A DNA stretch of 64,000 bases from Candidatus Acetothermia bacterium (GCA_003562845.1 PWTL01000071.1:1-64000); one strand, 5' to 3'; positions 26,221-35,728 are shown, numbered from the stretch's first letter. Made by a program: numbers and translations. The notes: generated by a model not told the origin, from the sequence alone.

Positions 26221-27432
26221 TCAGTCGCGCCTGTCTCGCGTCCACAGTACGAACCCCGCCCCTGCGGCGAAGGCCAGGGAGGTTATCGTGCCCCACATCA
26301 GGGCTGGGGACAGGGGAAACGCGTCCAGCAGGACTCCTCCCAGGAATGGTCCTGCGGACCATCCCACCGCCTCGGCCAGCCCGAACGCCCCCATGTACGT
26401 CCCGCGACGCCCCGGAGGAGCCATGTCAGCTGTCACTCCCAGGGCTGTGGGGTGGAAGATCATCTCTCCGAGCGTCACCACCGCGATCACTCCGAGCAAG
26501 GCCCCGTAGCTGTGGAACCACCCCAGAGACAGATAACCCAGTCCATAGAGCACACTCCCCAGTACTAACGCGCGATGCTTTCGCAGCCGTGCAGCGGCAC
26601 GGGCCAGGGGGTACTGAAGGGCGACTACCAGCGCCCCGTTCAGGGTCAACAGCCCTCCGAAGCGGGCTTCGGACAGCCCCAGGCGGTCCACAGTGAACAC
26701 GGACAGCGTGGACACAAGCTGTCCGCTAACTACAAGGACAAGGACCGACAATCCCACAAACAGGATGAATCTGCGATCTCTCAGGGTGGCTGACAGTCCG
26801 GCCAAGCCATGCTGCACTCCCTCCACGGGCGCCGGCTCTCGATCCAGGCCGACTGTCAGAACGAAAGAAAGAGCTGAGGCAGCGGCGGAAAAAGCGAACA
26901 GAGCCGCATAAGGGAGAGCTACCGCTAGAAATCCGCCCAATGCGGGGCCCGCTGCCCACCCTACATTTGACCCCACCCGTAGAAGGCCGTAGGCCTCGGT
27001 ACGCTGCTGAGGTGGGGTCAGGTCGGCGATCATAGCGGAGATGCAGGGCATAGCGAACGCGCCGGACAGGCGCACAGCGGAGTAGCACAGGGCGATGGCC
27101 CACACATCCGCGTGTTGCCAGATCAACGCGGCGAGCAGTAGAAACAGGGATGCCCGAGACGACACTGCCCACATGAGCACAGGGCGCCGTCCAACGCGGT
27201 CCGCCAGATCTCCCCCTACGAGGCGGCCCACAGGCGCGAGAATCGCGCTGAGCATCATAATCGCGCCCACCACAGTCATAGGGAGCTCCCTCTGCTGGTG
27301 CAGGTACAAAGAGAGGAAGGGGAGGGACATGGACACGCCTCCGGCTGTGACCATCCTGAGCGTTACCAGTGCCCACACGGATTTATCGTATCTGCTGACA
27401 AGTGCTTGCGCTTTACGTTGGAGAGAGAGCAC
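26221..27432 (-). CDS. MFS transporter, drug-efflux type
   Basis: A 403-residue protein with about 12 membrane segments. The family loop between segments 2 and 3 is GRLVGGDLADRVGRRPVLMW. Further marks are AMPCISAMIADLTPPQQR after segment 5 and ADMAPPGRRGTYMGAFGL in the second half, as in the DHA1 (MdtG/TetA-like) group that exports drugs or other small molecules. The GTG at 27432 has GGGGAGG five bases upstream; a GTG two codons earlier overlaps that site. The substrate cannot be predicted. It appears to be transcribed alone, upstream of the beta-helix gene on the same strand. Confidence 0.85.
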   Translation of the reverse strand: MLSLQRKAQALVSRYDKSVWALVTLRMVTAGGVSMSLPFLSLYLHQQRELPMTVVGAIMMLSAILAPVGRLVGGDLADRVGRRPVLMWAVSSRASLFLLLAALIWQHADVWAIALCYSAVRLSGAFAMPCISAMIADLTPPQQRTEAYGLLRVGSNVGWAAGPALGGFLAVALPYAALFAFSAAASALSFVLTVGLDREPAPVEGVQHGLAGLSATLRDRRFILFVGLSVLVLVVSGQLVSTLSVFTVDRLGLSEARFGGLLTLNGALVVALQYPLARAAARLRKHRALVLGSVLYGLGYLSLGWFHSYGALLGVIAVVTLGEMIFHPTALGVTADMAPPGRRGTYMGAFGLAEAVGWSAGPFLGGVLLDAFPLSPALMWGTITSLAFAAGAGFVLWTRDRRD

Positions 27433-27558
27433 CAACACCTCCCCTGTTCATGAGAAGCCACTGTCCTGACAAGCGCACCACCCACAGCGGCGCTTACAAA
27501 ATAGGGACGTGATCTCACCAGTTCTCCTGTGTTGCACGGGCAGGCAATGACACACGTG

Positions 27559-28053
27559 CTACTCCAAGGGGGGAAGGTCGATGAGTTGCGCGCACAGGGA
27601 GGCCGTATTCACCAGCATGCAAGTTGCCCTGCCGGAGAGCCACCCTGAGCACTCGCCGGGATTCGCCACTAGCGGTGGACCCTCACGCAGCTCCGGCTGG
27701 TGCAGGTGGCCGTAGACGATGAGGTCGAAGTGGCCGGAGTCCGCGAGAGACTCCAGAGTGCGAGGCTCGTGCATGAGCACTGTCCGCCGGCCGCCGACAG
27801 AGAACTCGTGGGGTCCGTGATGAATCTCTCCCACACCTGCAAAGCGCTGGGACAAGAATAGCTTGTCCCCATCGTTGTTGCCGAACACGCCCACCACCCG
27901 TAGTCCCAATTCCTCGAAGGGAAGTGCGGTGAACGGGGAGACGAAGTCGCCCGCGTGGATGATCAGCTCCGCCCCTTGGGTTTGCAGCACCTTCAGGGCC
28001 TGCCGAAGCCGGGGCAGATGATCGTGGGTGTCGGATACAATGCCGACTATCAT
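27559..28053 (-). CDS. YfcE/MJ0936-type metallophosphoesterase
   Basis: A 164-residue calcineurin-like phosphodiesterase with the full metal-binding set in order: GIVSDTHDHLPRL at residues 4-16, IIHAGDFVSPF near 35, VFGNNDGDK near 57, VLMHEP near 92, and VYGHLHQPEL near 112. Family members hydrolyse phosphodiesters such as cyclic nucleotides or bis-pNPP, and the physiological substrate is usually unknown. It is a single gene divergent from the TlpA-like gene; no catalytic residue is missing. Confidence 0.9.
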   Translation of the reverse strand: MIVGIVSDTHDHLPRLRQALKVLQTQGAELIIHAGDFVSPFTALPFEELGLRVVGVFGNNDGDKLFLSQRFAGVGEIHHGPHEFSVGGRRTVLMHEPRTLESLADSGHFDLIVYGHLHQPELREGPPLVANPGECSGWLSGRATCMLVNTASLCAQLIDLPPLE

Positions 28054-28154
28054 GAGCTTCAGGATACCTCGGAGTCGTCGACTCTCAAGCGGTCTGCCTG
28101 TTCACGGTGACTGCGGGTTGTCCACACAGATCTTCCACAGAGAAGGGGTAACCT

Positions 28155-28769
28155 ATGCCGGTGAAGGGAAGGAGCAGCATGTCGGGAACAAATAGTAGAA
28201 GAGGCGTAGTGGTAGCAGGGTTTGTCCTGCTGGGGACATTGACAGCTGTGGTGCTTTCGGGAGCGGCTGTGGATCGCTTGCCTTCTGCTTGTGCGGACAG
28301 AGAAGTACGAGCAGCAGAATCCTCGGAGCCGGTCCAAGCAGCAGTGGGAGTGGAACCGGGCAAGGTAGCCCAGGAGTTCACATTACCTGATCTGGACGAA
28401 CAGCCACTATCGCTCTCCGAGCTGCGGGGGTGTGTGGTGGTGATCGAGTTCTGGGCCAGTTGGTGCCCCCCGTGCTGGGAGTCAGCACGACACTTGGACG
28501 AGCTGCGTCAGAGACATGAAGGACGGGGCTTGGTGGTGGTCGGGGTGAGCCTGGACTACAGTCGGGCGGCCATCGACAGATTTCTGCAGGAGGTGGGAGA
28601 TCCAGGGATGGTCGTCCTGTGGGGATCCTTGGCGGAGGCCAGGGGGGTGGCGGAGAAGTACGAGGTGCGGGCTATTCCCCGAGCTCTGGTGATCGACAGG
28701 CGTGGCGTGATTCGTTTTGTCGGCCATCCTGCCCGCATCACTGACAGCCTGTTAGAACCACTGTGGTAA
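28155..28769 (+). CDS. membrane-anchored TlpA/ResA-like thioredoxin
   Basis: A 204-residue protein with an N-terminal hydrophobic segment (GVVVAGFVLLGTLTAVVLSGAA) and a thioredoxin-like domain from about residue 70. This begins EFTLPDLDEQPLSLSELRG and holds the active site FWASWCPPCWES with both cysteines. The cis-proline region is IPRALVIDRRG. Such proteins reduce extracytoplasmic disulphides, for example in cytochrome c maturation. The first ATG (28155) has GAAGGGG six bases upstream; a second at 28179 with GGAGCAGC is also possible. It precedes nfeD, which has its own promoter. Confidence 0.88.
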   Translation: MPVKGRSSMSGTNSRRGVVVAGFVLLGTLTAVVLSGAAVDRLPSACADREVRAAESSEPVQAAVGVEPGKVAQEFTLPDLDEQPLSLSELRGCVVVIEFWASWCPPCWESARHLDELRQRHEGRGLVVVGVSLDYSRAAIDRFLQEVGDPGMVVLWGSLAEARGVAEKYEVRAIPRALVIDRRGVIRFVGHPARITDSLLEPLW

Positions 28770-28815
28770 GCACTTCTTAGAGCAATGGGCGTTGTGACCT
28801 TCCGGGGCGCTGTGG

Positions 28816-28845
28816 TTGACAGGCCCTGTGCGGCGGGCCTAGGAT
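28816..28845 (+). promoter_or_regulatory. promoter of nfeD-floA, probably leaderless
   Basis: A perfect TTGACA (28816-28821) and TAGGAT (28840-28845) are 18 bases apart. Only five bases lie between the -10 box and the nfeD ATG at 28851, so transcription should begin at or next to the start codon. No ribosome site is present. Confidence 0.7.
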
Positions 28846-28850
28846 GCATC

Positions 28851-30224
28851 ATGACCCTGTGGAGAGTCTGTGGGCTGCTCGTGGGACTGTGCTCTGTGGT
28901 GGTGGTGGCGACCCAGGCGGATTCCGTCTGGCTGCTGGAGGTCCGAGGGGAGATCGGCCGGGGCACGGTGAGCTATCTGCGTTCAGGCATCGCCGCCGCG
29001 GACGAGGCGGGGGCATCGGCGGTAGTATTGGACTTCTTCACTCCTGGTGGGTACCTGGATGCCGCCAGCGCGGCCCGCGAACTGATCCTGCACTCACCGG
29101 TTCCCACTATCGCCTATGTAAATGGGGAGGCGTTCTCCGCCGGCGCGCTTCTGGCCCTGGCTTGCGAGCGCATTTACTTTGTCTCCGGGGGAGTTATGGG
29201 AGCGGCAACACCGGTTATCTTTGACGGAGCCACCATGCAGGAGGCGTCGGAGAAGATGGTGTCGGCGGTGCGAGCTCTGTTTCGCAGCACTGCTCAGGCG
29301 CGAGGCCGCAGGGCTGAGGTTGCCGAAGCAATGGTCGACGCCAAGTTGGTCGTGGAAGGCCTGGTGGGAGAGGGAGTGCTGCTAACGCTGACAGCGGACG
29401 AGGCCGCCCAGTGGGGATACTCGGAAGGGAAGGCGAACTCTGTAGCGGAGCTGCTGGAGATTGCGGGTTTGGGGGGGGCGGCGGTGGAACGGTACGCGTT
29501 CCGCTGGTCCGATCGGGCCCTGGAGGTGCTCACCTCCCCCTGGGTGGCGGGCCTGCTCATCACGGTGGGGATGCTTGGGTTGATCTCGGAGCTGGTCACT
29601 CCAGGATTGGGCTTTGCCGGAGTGGCTGGGGCCATATCGTTGGGTCTGTTCCTGTGGGCGCACTTTTTGGTGGGAATCGCCGGCTGGGAGTCGCTGGTCT
29701 TCTTCCTTGGTGGTGTGGTGGCAATTGTTCTGGAGCTGCTTGTGTTCACCGGTAGTGACTTCGGCGTTGCGGGGCTCGCAGGGCTAGTGCTTATCGGGAT
29801 GGGTTTTTACACGGCGATGGTGGGGCCATTTACCCGTCCGGACGAAGCTCTGTGGGCGATTGGGGCAGTGTCGTTAGCGTTGGTGGTGGCTTTGGTGGGG
29901 TCCGTGTTGCTCCTTACTCGGCTACCCCGAAGTCGGCTCCGTTTAGGAGGGGTGATCCTGTCCACGGCGCTGAGGGGCCGAGCGTACGATGTTGAACCCA
30001 CCGACTCCTCCAGCGGCAAGATCTGGCTGGGCAAGGTAGGTGTGGCGGTTACGGATCTTCGGCCCATCGGCGTCGCCCTGATCGATCGGGAGAGGGTTGA
30101 TGTGGTTTGTGAGGAAGGCTTCTTGCCCAGAGGCACGGGCATTGTGGTGGTCCGGGATGAGGGATATCGTAAGGTGGTTACTCGTTCGGATGCTGGTCAA
30201 CGCACTGTGGAGGTGACAGGATGA
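28851..30224 (+). CDS. nfeD: NfeD-family membrane serine protease (long form)
   Basis: A 457-residue long-form NfeD. After a signal segment comes a ClpP-like protease domain ([21 protein letters not shown], then [12 protein letters not shown]), with the Ser region [18 protein letters not shown] near residue 90. Four or five membrane helices occupy roughly 215-350. A C-terminal OB-fold follows ([31 protein letters not shown]). Such proteins work with flotillin-like partners in membrane quality control. ATG 28851 is preferred over the upstream ATG 28785 because that one would lie before the promoter. It overlaps floA by ATGA. Confidence 0.92.
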   Translation: MTLWRVCGLLVGLCSVVVVATQADSVWLLEVRGEIGRGTVSYLRSGIAAADEAGASAVVLDFFTPGGYLDAASAARELILHSPVPTIAYVNGEAFSAGALLALACERIYFVSGGVMGAATPVIFDGATMQEASEKMVSAVRALFRSTAQARGRRAEVAEAMVDAKLVVEGLVGEGVLLTLTADEAAQWGYSEGKANSVAELLEIAGLGGAAVERYAFRWSDRALEVLTSPWVAGLLITVGMLGLISELVTPGLGFAGVAGAISLGLFLWAHFLVGIAGWESLVFFLGGVVAIVLELLVFTGSDFGVAGLAGLVLIGMGFYTAMVGPFTRPDEALWAIGAVSLALVVALVGSVLLLTRLPRSRLRLGGVILSTALRGRAYDVEPTDSSSGKIWLGKVGVAVTDLRPIGVALIDRERVDVVCEEGFLPRGTGIVVVRDEGYRKVVTRSDAGQRTVEVTG

Positions 30225-31231
30225 GCCCGCTGGTTTTTGTGATCGCAGGTCTGGCCATACTTGTGCTGTGGCTCTTTTTCTACTTCGTCCCTGTGGGGCT
30301 GTGGATCTCGGCCATAGCTGCGGGGCTTCCAATAGGGCCGGGATCGTTCATCGGGATGCGACTGCGCAAGGTAAGCCCGCACAGGGTTGTGGGCCCGATG
30401 ATCGCCGCGTGGAAGGCGGGACTGGAACTCACGACCTCGAACCTCGAAGCGCATTACCTCGCCGGGGGCAATGTGGATCGGGTGGTACGTGCCCTGATTT
30501 CGGCGGACAAGGCCAGCATTGGCCTCGACTTCCAGCGAGCGGCGGCCATTGACCTCGCTGGAAGGGATGTGCAGGATGCAGTGGCCATGTCCGTCAACCC
30601 GCGGGTGATCGAGACTCCGCGGGTGGGTGCCGTGGCTGCTGACGGAATCCAGCTGTTCGCTGTGGCCAAGGTCACCGTGCGGGCGAACATCGAGCGGCTG
30701 GTCGGCGGGGCCACTGAGGAGACCATCATCGCCCGGGTCGGCGAGGGCATCGTCTCCGGCATCGGCTCCGCAGAGAACCACAAGGCAGTGTTGGAGAATC
30801 CTGACTCCATCTCCAAGAGAGTCCTAGAGCGTGGACTGGACGCCGGTACAGCGTTCGAGATCCTGTCCATCGACATTGCAGACGTGGACGTGGGGAAGAA
30901 CATCGGCGCCCAATTGCAGACTGATCAGGCCGAGGCTGATCTCAAGGTGGCTCGGGCAAAGGCCGAGGAGCGTCGGGCCATGGCCGTGGCTCAGGAGCAA
31001 GAGATGAGCGCTCTGGTACAGGAACGCCGGGCCGCAGTGGTGGAGGCCGAGGCCGAGGTCCCCCGGGCCATCGCTGAGGCGTTCCGCAGCGGACAGCTGG
31101 GGGTCATGGACTACTACCGCATGCGCAACATCCAGGCCGACACGCAGATGCGCGAGGGGTTGTCTGGGAAACAGAGGGACAGTGGGCCTGCAGATGAGCC
31201 GCGCCGAGAGCGACGGCAGAGGGAGGAGTGA
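30221..31231 (+). CDS. floA: flotillin-like protein FloA
   Basis: A 336-residue FloA/YqfA protein. An N-terminal re-entrant hydrophobic region ([24 protein letters not shown]) is followed by a PHB/SPFH domain with [31 protein letters not shown] and [23 protein letters not shown], all very close to Bacillus FloA. The C-terminus is an Ala/Glu/Arg-rich coiled coil ([19 protein letters not shown]) with [16 protein letters not shown]. It organises membrane microdomains and is the usual partner of long NfeD. The ATG overlaps the nfeD stop, so the two are translationally coupled. Confidence 0.95.
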   Translation: MSPLVFVIAGLAILVLWLFFYFVPVGLWISAIAAGLPIGPGSFIGMRLRKVSPHRVVGPMIAAWKAGLELTTSNLEAHYLAGGNVDRVVRALISADKASIGLDFQRAAAIDLAGRDVQDAVAMSVNPRVIETPRVGAVAADGIQLFAVAKVTVRANIERLVGGATEETIIARVGEGIVSGIGSAENHKAVLENPDSISKRVLERGLDAGTAFEILSIDIADVDVGKNIGAQLQTDQAEADLKVARAKAEERRAMAVAQEQEMSALVQERRAAVVEAEAEVPRAIAEAFRSGQLGVMDYYRMRNIQADTQMREGLSGKQRDSGPADEPRRERRQREE

Positions 31232-31234
31232 CCT

Positions 31235-31369
31235 GTGGACGAACCTCAGATCAGGGACGAAGTTCGGAGGATCCTCCAGCGGGATCCGCGCGTGGGCATT
31301 CTGCTTGCGGAGATACTGGCTCCCCCCCTCGCCGCAGAGGATGCCCCGGTGAAACCTTGGGAACGCTGA
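31235..31369 (+). CDS. 44-residue protein in the nfeD-floA operon
   Basis: A short frame starting at GTG 31235, four bases after the floA stop, with GGAGGAG eight bases upstream. The product is acidic and amphipathic: DEPQIRDEVRRILQRDP then VGILLAEILAPPLAAED, ending KPWER. It has no recognisable family. Its position matches the small yqfB gene that follows yqfA (floA) in Bacillus, though no sequence likeness is claimed. Strong ribosome site, spacing and codon use like its neighbours make it likely to be real, but the length leaves doubt. Confidence 0.5.
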   Translation: MDEPQIRDEVRRILQRDPRVGILLAEILAPPLAAEDAPVKPWER

Positions 31370-31383
31370 GATAGGGCGGCCGG

Positions 31384-32739
31384 TCACGCTCTGCTGAGGG
31401 CGTCCACCGCCCGTTCAAGGCCCATACGCCGGGAGCCCTTTACCAGTAGGAGGGACGGGCTCCCTGCCAAGTCTTCGGCGATATGCTGAACGAGGGAGTC
31501 GAGCTCCTCCGCTTCCGCTGCTCCAGGTCCTTCCCAATGGGCGAAGGCCGCCGCAGCTCGCTCTCCGAAGCAGTACAGACGGTCAAGACCCTGCCAGTTG
31601 GCTTCCTCGACCATTTTGCGGTGATAACACGCTTCTTGCGGACCCAGGTCCAGCATGTCCCCGAGCAGGGCAGCCCTCCGTTCAACGGGGAGGTGGAGAG
31701 AAGTCAAGCTGTGCATCGCTGCCCGCACCGATAGAGGATTGGCGTTGTACGAGTCGTCCAGTATCCAGCCAAACGGTGCGGAACGCAGTTCCAGACGGTG
31801 GTGAATAGGTTGTACGTCTGCTAAAGCGCGTGCAGCCGGCTCCGGCCGTACACCCATGGCCCAGGCCATGGCCAGGGCGCCGCTGGCCAATACGGCCACA
31901 TGTTCTCCTAACATCGGCACACTGACCTCTATCACTCCGGGCGGCGTCTCCACCCGGAAGCGGATCCCGCTGGGGTCCTGATCAACTACGTCGTGTGGGC
32001 GGAAGTCAGCCTGAGGGTTGCGCCCAAAGCGCAACACAACCGCCCGGCAGCGCTCGATGCGTTCCCGCAAGTGAGGGTAGTCCCAGGCCAGGGCCAGCGC
32101 GCCCTCTTCGGGCACAGCCTCCGCCAGTTCCCACTTGGCCTCGGCGACGTCCTCAATGGTCCCCACTGTGGCTAGGTGTGCTTCGCCGACGCCGGTGATT
32201 ATCCCTCCCCAAGGTCGTGCCAGCTCGGTCAAGCGACGGATCTCCCCCCGCGCGCTCATGCCCATCTCCAATACCACAGCCTCTGCGTCGTCGGGGACAG
32301 AGAGAATGGCCAGGGGCACTCCCAGCTCTGTGTTGTAGCTCTCGGGAGCCCTGAATGTTCTGTAGCGCGCAGACAGCGCTGCCGTCAACAGCTCCTTAGT
32401 GGTAGTCTTGCCGAACGAGCCGGTCACCCCGACAACCGGAACCTGGAGCTGGCGCCGCCGCCAGGCGGCCAGGTCCCACAGTGCTCGCTGTGTGTTCTCG
32501 GCAAGGAGGAGATTGTGTCCTTCAGAAACAGGGCGGTTCACCAAGGCTCCCGCAGCTCCGCGGGCAAAGGCCTCCTTGAGAAAAGCATGTCCGTCATGTC
32601 TCCTGCCGGGAAGGGCTACGAACAGGTCTCCGGGGCGGACGCGCCGGGAATCGCAGGTGGCTCCGGTGGCGCAGCATGGCTCGCGCACCTGCCCCAGACG
32701 GGCATCCACGGCCCGGGCTGCCTGCCGCAAGTCCCACAC
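31384..32739 (-). CDS. murF: UDP-N-acetylmuramoyl-tripeptide--D-alanyl-D-alanine ligase
   Basis: A 451-residue Mur ligase that attaches D-Ala-D-Ala to the UDP-MurNAc-tripeptide. DSRRVRPGDLFVALPGRRHDGH near residue 30 is the MurE/F N-domain, the ATP loop is VTGSFGKTTTKEL near 105, and ESYNTELGVPLAIL, EMGMSARGEI and LDDSYNANPLSV are MurF-specific. GTG 32739 has GGGGAGG five bases upstream. It lies outside the main division cluster, one base after an S55-protein gene, at the end of a sucC-S55-murF run. The 3' end is 15 bases from the small floA-linked gene, convergent. Confidence 0.95.
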   Translation of the reverse strand: MWDLRQAARAVDARLGQVREPCCATGATCDSRRVRPGDLFVALPGRRHDGHAFLKEAFARGAAGALVNRPVSEGHNLLLAENTQRALWDLAAWRRRQLQVPVVGVTGSFGKTTTKELLTAALSARYRTFRAPESYNTELGVPLAILSVPDDAEAVVLEMGMSARGEIRRLTELARPWGGIITGVGEAHLATVGTIEDVAEAKWELAEAVPEEGALALAWDYPHLRERIERCRAVVLRFGRNPQADFRPHDVVDQDPSGIRFRVETPPGVIEVSVPMLGEHVAVLASGALAMAWAMGVRPEPAARALADVQPIHHRLELRSAPFGWILDDSYNANPLSVRAAMHSLTSLHLPVERRAALLGDMLDLGPQEACYHRKMVEEANWQGLDRLYCFGERAAAAFAHWEGPGAAEAEELDSLVQHIAEDLAGSPSLLLVKGSRRMGLERAVDALSRA

Positions 32740-32740
32740 G

Positions 32741-34513
32741 TCAGCCTCCCCGGTCCAGGGGTATATACACGGAGACTTCGCCGGCGACGACCGTGTCGGG
32801 CAGAGTGACGGTCCGCCCGTCTATGCCTGCCAGATACTCGACGCCCGTGAGTTCCGACAGGGGGTCGAGCAAGAACAGCTCCACGGTCAGCATGTCGTTG
32901 GACGGTACTCCTTCGATGTACGTGATCAGATCACCCAGAGTCTCCAGCAGTGGTGGTGCTTCTCCGCGCTCCATGGGGCGGGGTCCTCCGTAGGCGCGCA
33001 GCTCGACGTAGGGTCCCTGGGCGGACAGGGGGATGCTCAGCTCTCCTGACCAGTCCTGCTCCTCACCGCGCCAGTCTCGGGCGTACACAGTGAACGGCAC
33101 AATGTCCCCGGGTCCGAACGTCCGTCCGTGTACCACGAGGTCGGTGATAACCGTGGCCCGGAATCCTCGGGTCACCTCGGCCTGCAGACGCACCACTGTC
33201 AGCTCAGGATCCTGAAATTCGTTGTACTGCAGGATGTTGAGCACTGCGGCCGCCTCCCAGGGGACATAGGCGGCCACGTCTTGAGTGGACAAAAACACGT
33301 TGTCCCGGACCAGAGGACGAGGCATCCCCTCTCCTTGAAACACGTAGCTGACGGACACTGTCCCTTCTCCTACGCGGTCCAGGGCACGGTCGGTGGTCTC
33401 CAAGCCGGCCAGGTACAAAAGGAGCGCCTGCAATCGTGGCTCCTCGGCCATGACGGCGTTCAAGGGATAACTCTCCGTCCGGCCCTCGGCTGCAGCAGTG
33501 ACCTCGAAGTTCAGCTCGATCCCTGCCGGCGGGAGGTCAGTGCGGCCACCCACTGCCGCCCAGCGGTCGGCGAGGACGCCACCCTCCACCTGTCCCAGGG
33601 TTCCGAATTTGAACGGTGCATCCAGTGCCTGCACGGTGTCCATGACGTGTGCTTGGGTGAGGAAGTACCGCGAGGGACCGGAGAACAGAAAGTGGTGCCC
33701 CAGGGCCACCATGGCCGAGCCCTCCACCTCGGTGACCGTGCCCAGTGCGCCGATCGTCATGTCCCCCACCATCAGGCCCACCCCCACCGGACCGCCAGGG
33801 CGCAGTTCCCAGTCGCTGGCCCCTGACACCCCGGCCGCGGAGATGACGCGGGGAATGCCCAGGTCGTCTAGTCCGGGGATAGAGTCAGCCCAGGGAGGCA
33901 GAAGCTCTGTTAAGGGGGAGTCGAACGCCTTGAGGTCGAGCCCCTCCCGGAGGGCCCGCACCGCCCGCTCTGAGAGTCCGGAAGTCAGCACCGGGGCTTG
34001 CAGCGGCCAACTGCACAGCTCACTTTCCTCTGCTTGGCCCTGCTGAAGGCTGGGTTGGGGACGTGCCGGGGGGTCGGGTTTGATGCGCGGTAGCTCCGGC
34101 AGAGGGCGATCCTTGTCCTGCACCTCCTGCAATACTTCCAGCATGTCCTGGACAGGGGTGACAAGGCCCAGTGGTCGCTCCGGCTCCGCTGCCCACACTG
34201 CGGCTCTAGAGAGCGCCCCCGCCAGACGTCCGTCCAGGTACACTGGGCTCCCGGACATGCCTTGCGCTATTCCCCCGGAGCGCTCGATGGCTTCCCCTGA
34301 GGCGCGGATGACTATGAACTGCTGACGGACACCCGGTTCAGTTATCAGCCCCACTACCTCGACCTGGAACTCCACCAGCTCTTCACCGGACACCACAGTG
34401 AGGCCGTACCCTGTCATGCCCGGAGTGATCTCATCCAGCGGTATGTACTCGCCGCCGGCCGCGCCCGCTGCCAGCAGCATCGCCGCCAGCGCCACTGAAC
34501 ACACATACCTCAT
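32741..34513 (-). CDS. secreted SpoIVB-type (peptidase family S55) protein
   Basis: A 590-residue exported protein. The signal peptide (MRYVCSVALAAMLLAAGAAGG) is followed by an S55-like domain: ITPGMTGYGLTVVSGEEL, then GGIAQGMSGSPVYLDGRLAGALS with the nucleophile-type Ser of SGSP. VGVGLMVGDMTIGALGTVTEVEG and ALGHHFLF follow, the latter supplying a His. The C-terminal 250 residues look like beta-sandwich scaffold. In sporulators SpoIVB cuts SpoIVFA; related proteins in non-sporulating diderms are common but uncharacterised. Its start overlaps the sucC stop (ATGA), and murF follows after one base. No sporulation genes are seen. Confidence 0.82.
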   Translation of the reverse strand: MRYVCSVALAAMLLAAGAAGGEYIPLDEITPGMTGYGLTVVSGEELVEFQVEVVGLITEPGVRQQFIVIRASGEAIERSGGIAQGMSGSPVYLDGRLAGALSRAAVWAAEPERPLGLVTPVQDMLEVLQEVQDKDRPLPELPRIKPDPPARPQPSLQQGQAEESELCSWPLQAPVLTSGLSERAVRALREGLDLKAFDSPLTELLPPWADSIPGLDDLGIPRVISAAGVSGASDWELRPGGPVGVGLMVGDMTIGALGTVTEVEGSAMVALGHHFLFSGPSRYFLTQAHVMDTVQALDAPFKFGTLGQVEGGVLADRWAAVGGRTDLPPAGIELNFEVTAAAEGRTESYPLNAVMAEEPRLQALLLYLAGLETTDRALDRVGEGTVSVSYVFQGEGMPRPLVRDNVFLSTQDVAAYVPWEAAAVLNILQYNEFQDPELTVVRLQAEVTRGFRATVITDLVVHGRTFGPGDIVPFTVYARDWRGEEQDWSGELSIPLSAQGPYVELRAYGGPRPMERGEAPPLLETLGDLITYIEGVPSNDMLTVELFLLDPLSELTGVEYLAGIDGRTVTLPDTVVAGEVSVYIPLDRGG

Positions 34514-35634
34514 GTCCTCCCCTTTGCCAGGCGTACGGCCTGGGCTGCCCCCTCCTCCATTGCCTCCACCGGTACCAGTCCGCTTCGGCTGAGGATGTCT
34601 CGCCCCTCGGCAGCGTTGGTTCCGGTGAGGCGGACCACAACGGGTAGGCCCGCAGGAAGAGAATCTGTAGCCTCGCTGATCCCCTTGGCCACCTCATCGC
34701 AGCGAGTAATGCCCCCGAACACGTTTATCAGGAGGGCGTCGAGTTTCTTCTCCCTGTTGACGATGTCCAGTGCGGTCTTGACCCTATCGGAACGAGCTCC
34801 GCCGCCAATGTCCAGAAAGTTGGCCGGCTGCCCGCCGGCCTGGGCCACCAGGTCCAGGGTCGCCATAACTAGCCCGGCGCCGTTGCCGATGATGCCGATA
34901 TTTCCATCCAAGCGGACATAGTGAAGCCCAGCTTCGCTGGCCTCAGTTTCCAGTGGGTCCTGGTCCCCTTCCCGGAGGCCCTCGAATTGCTGTCCGGGGT
35001 GGTGGTCGTCGTCCAGTATCACCTTGGCATCCAAGGCCAGCAGTCCGTCCTCAGTCTCCGCAAGCGGGTTGATCTCCACCAATTGGGCTTCGTAGTTGAG
35101 GAACATATGGTAGAGTTTTGTCGCCACGCCGGCGAGGGCTTTGCGCAGGGAATGTGGTGCGGGCTGCAATAGGCGGCGCAGACGGAAGGGGAGGAGACCT
35201 TCCAAGACCGGCACAGGTACCTGCCGCACCTTCTGTGGTTGGGCACGCGCTACATCCTCGATGTCCACCCCACCGGTGGGCGAGTAAATGAACACGGGCG
35301 ACCGCCGGCGCCGGTCGAGGGTGACGCTCAGGTAGTGTTCCGCCTGGACGTCGGCGGCGGCCACGGCCAACAGTTCCCGCACAGGGTAGGACTTCAGCTC
35401 CATGTGGAGGAGTTCTGCGGCAACTCGCCGCGCTTCGTCGGGCGTCGTCGCCGTACGAATGCCGCCGGCCTTGCCCCTGCCGCCAACTGGAACTTGGGCT
35501 TTGAGTACCACCGCCCCGCCGATGTTCGCGGCTACTTGGCGAGACTCCTCGGGGCTACGGACCACAGAGCCTTGGGGAACCGGAATTCCTGCTCGTGCCA
35601 ACAGCTCTCGTCCTTGCCATTCCAACAGGCGCAC
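34510..35634 (-). CDS. sucC: succinate--CoA ligase-type beta subunit (ATP-grasp), no alpha subunit adjacent
   Basis: A 374-residue ATP-grasp subunit. It starts MRLLEWQGRELLARAGIPVPQG and has KAQVPVGGRGKAGGI near residue 45, VEINPLAE near 195, GNGAGLVMATLDLVAQAGG near 250, and NVFGGITRCDEVAKGI near 305, all typical of SucC. With an alpha subunit it would make succinyl-CoA or a related thioester. No sucD lies in the window, which is unusual, since sucCD are normally adjacent; a malate-CoA ligase or similar role is possible. GTG 35634 has an excellent AAAGGAGG site. The open frame upstream reaches into the gyrB promoter region and is not used. Confidence 0.88.
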   Translation of the reverse strand: MRLLEWQGRELLARAGIPVPQGSVVRSPEESRQVAANIGGAVVLKAQVPVGGRGKAGGIRTATTPDEARRVAAELLHMELKSYPVRELLAVAAADVQAEHYLSVTLDRRRRSPVFIYSPTGGVDIEDVARAQPQKVRQVPVPVLEGLLPFRLRRLLQPAPHSLRKALAGVATKLYHMFLNYEAQLVEINPLAETEDGLLALDAKVILDDDHHPGQQFEGLREGDQDPLETEASEAGLHYVRLDGNIGIIGNGAGLVMATLDLVAQAGGQPANFLDIGGGARSDRVKTALDIVNREKKLDALLINVFGGITRCDEVAKGISEATDSLPAGLPVVVRLTGTNAAEGRDILSRSGLVPVEAMEEGAAQAVRLAKGRT

Positions 35635-35728
35635 GAAACCTCCTTTGTTTGTCCGTCTGAGCATAACTCTCGTGCCGGCTACGGGCCAGGCCATGGTAGT
35701 GGGCCTAGCGGCCGCAAAGCCTGTCTCT

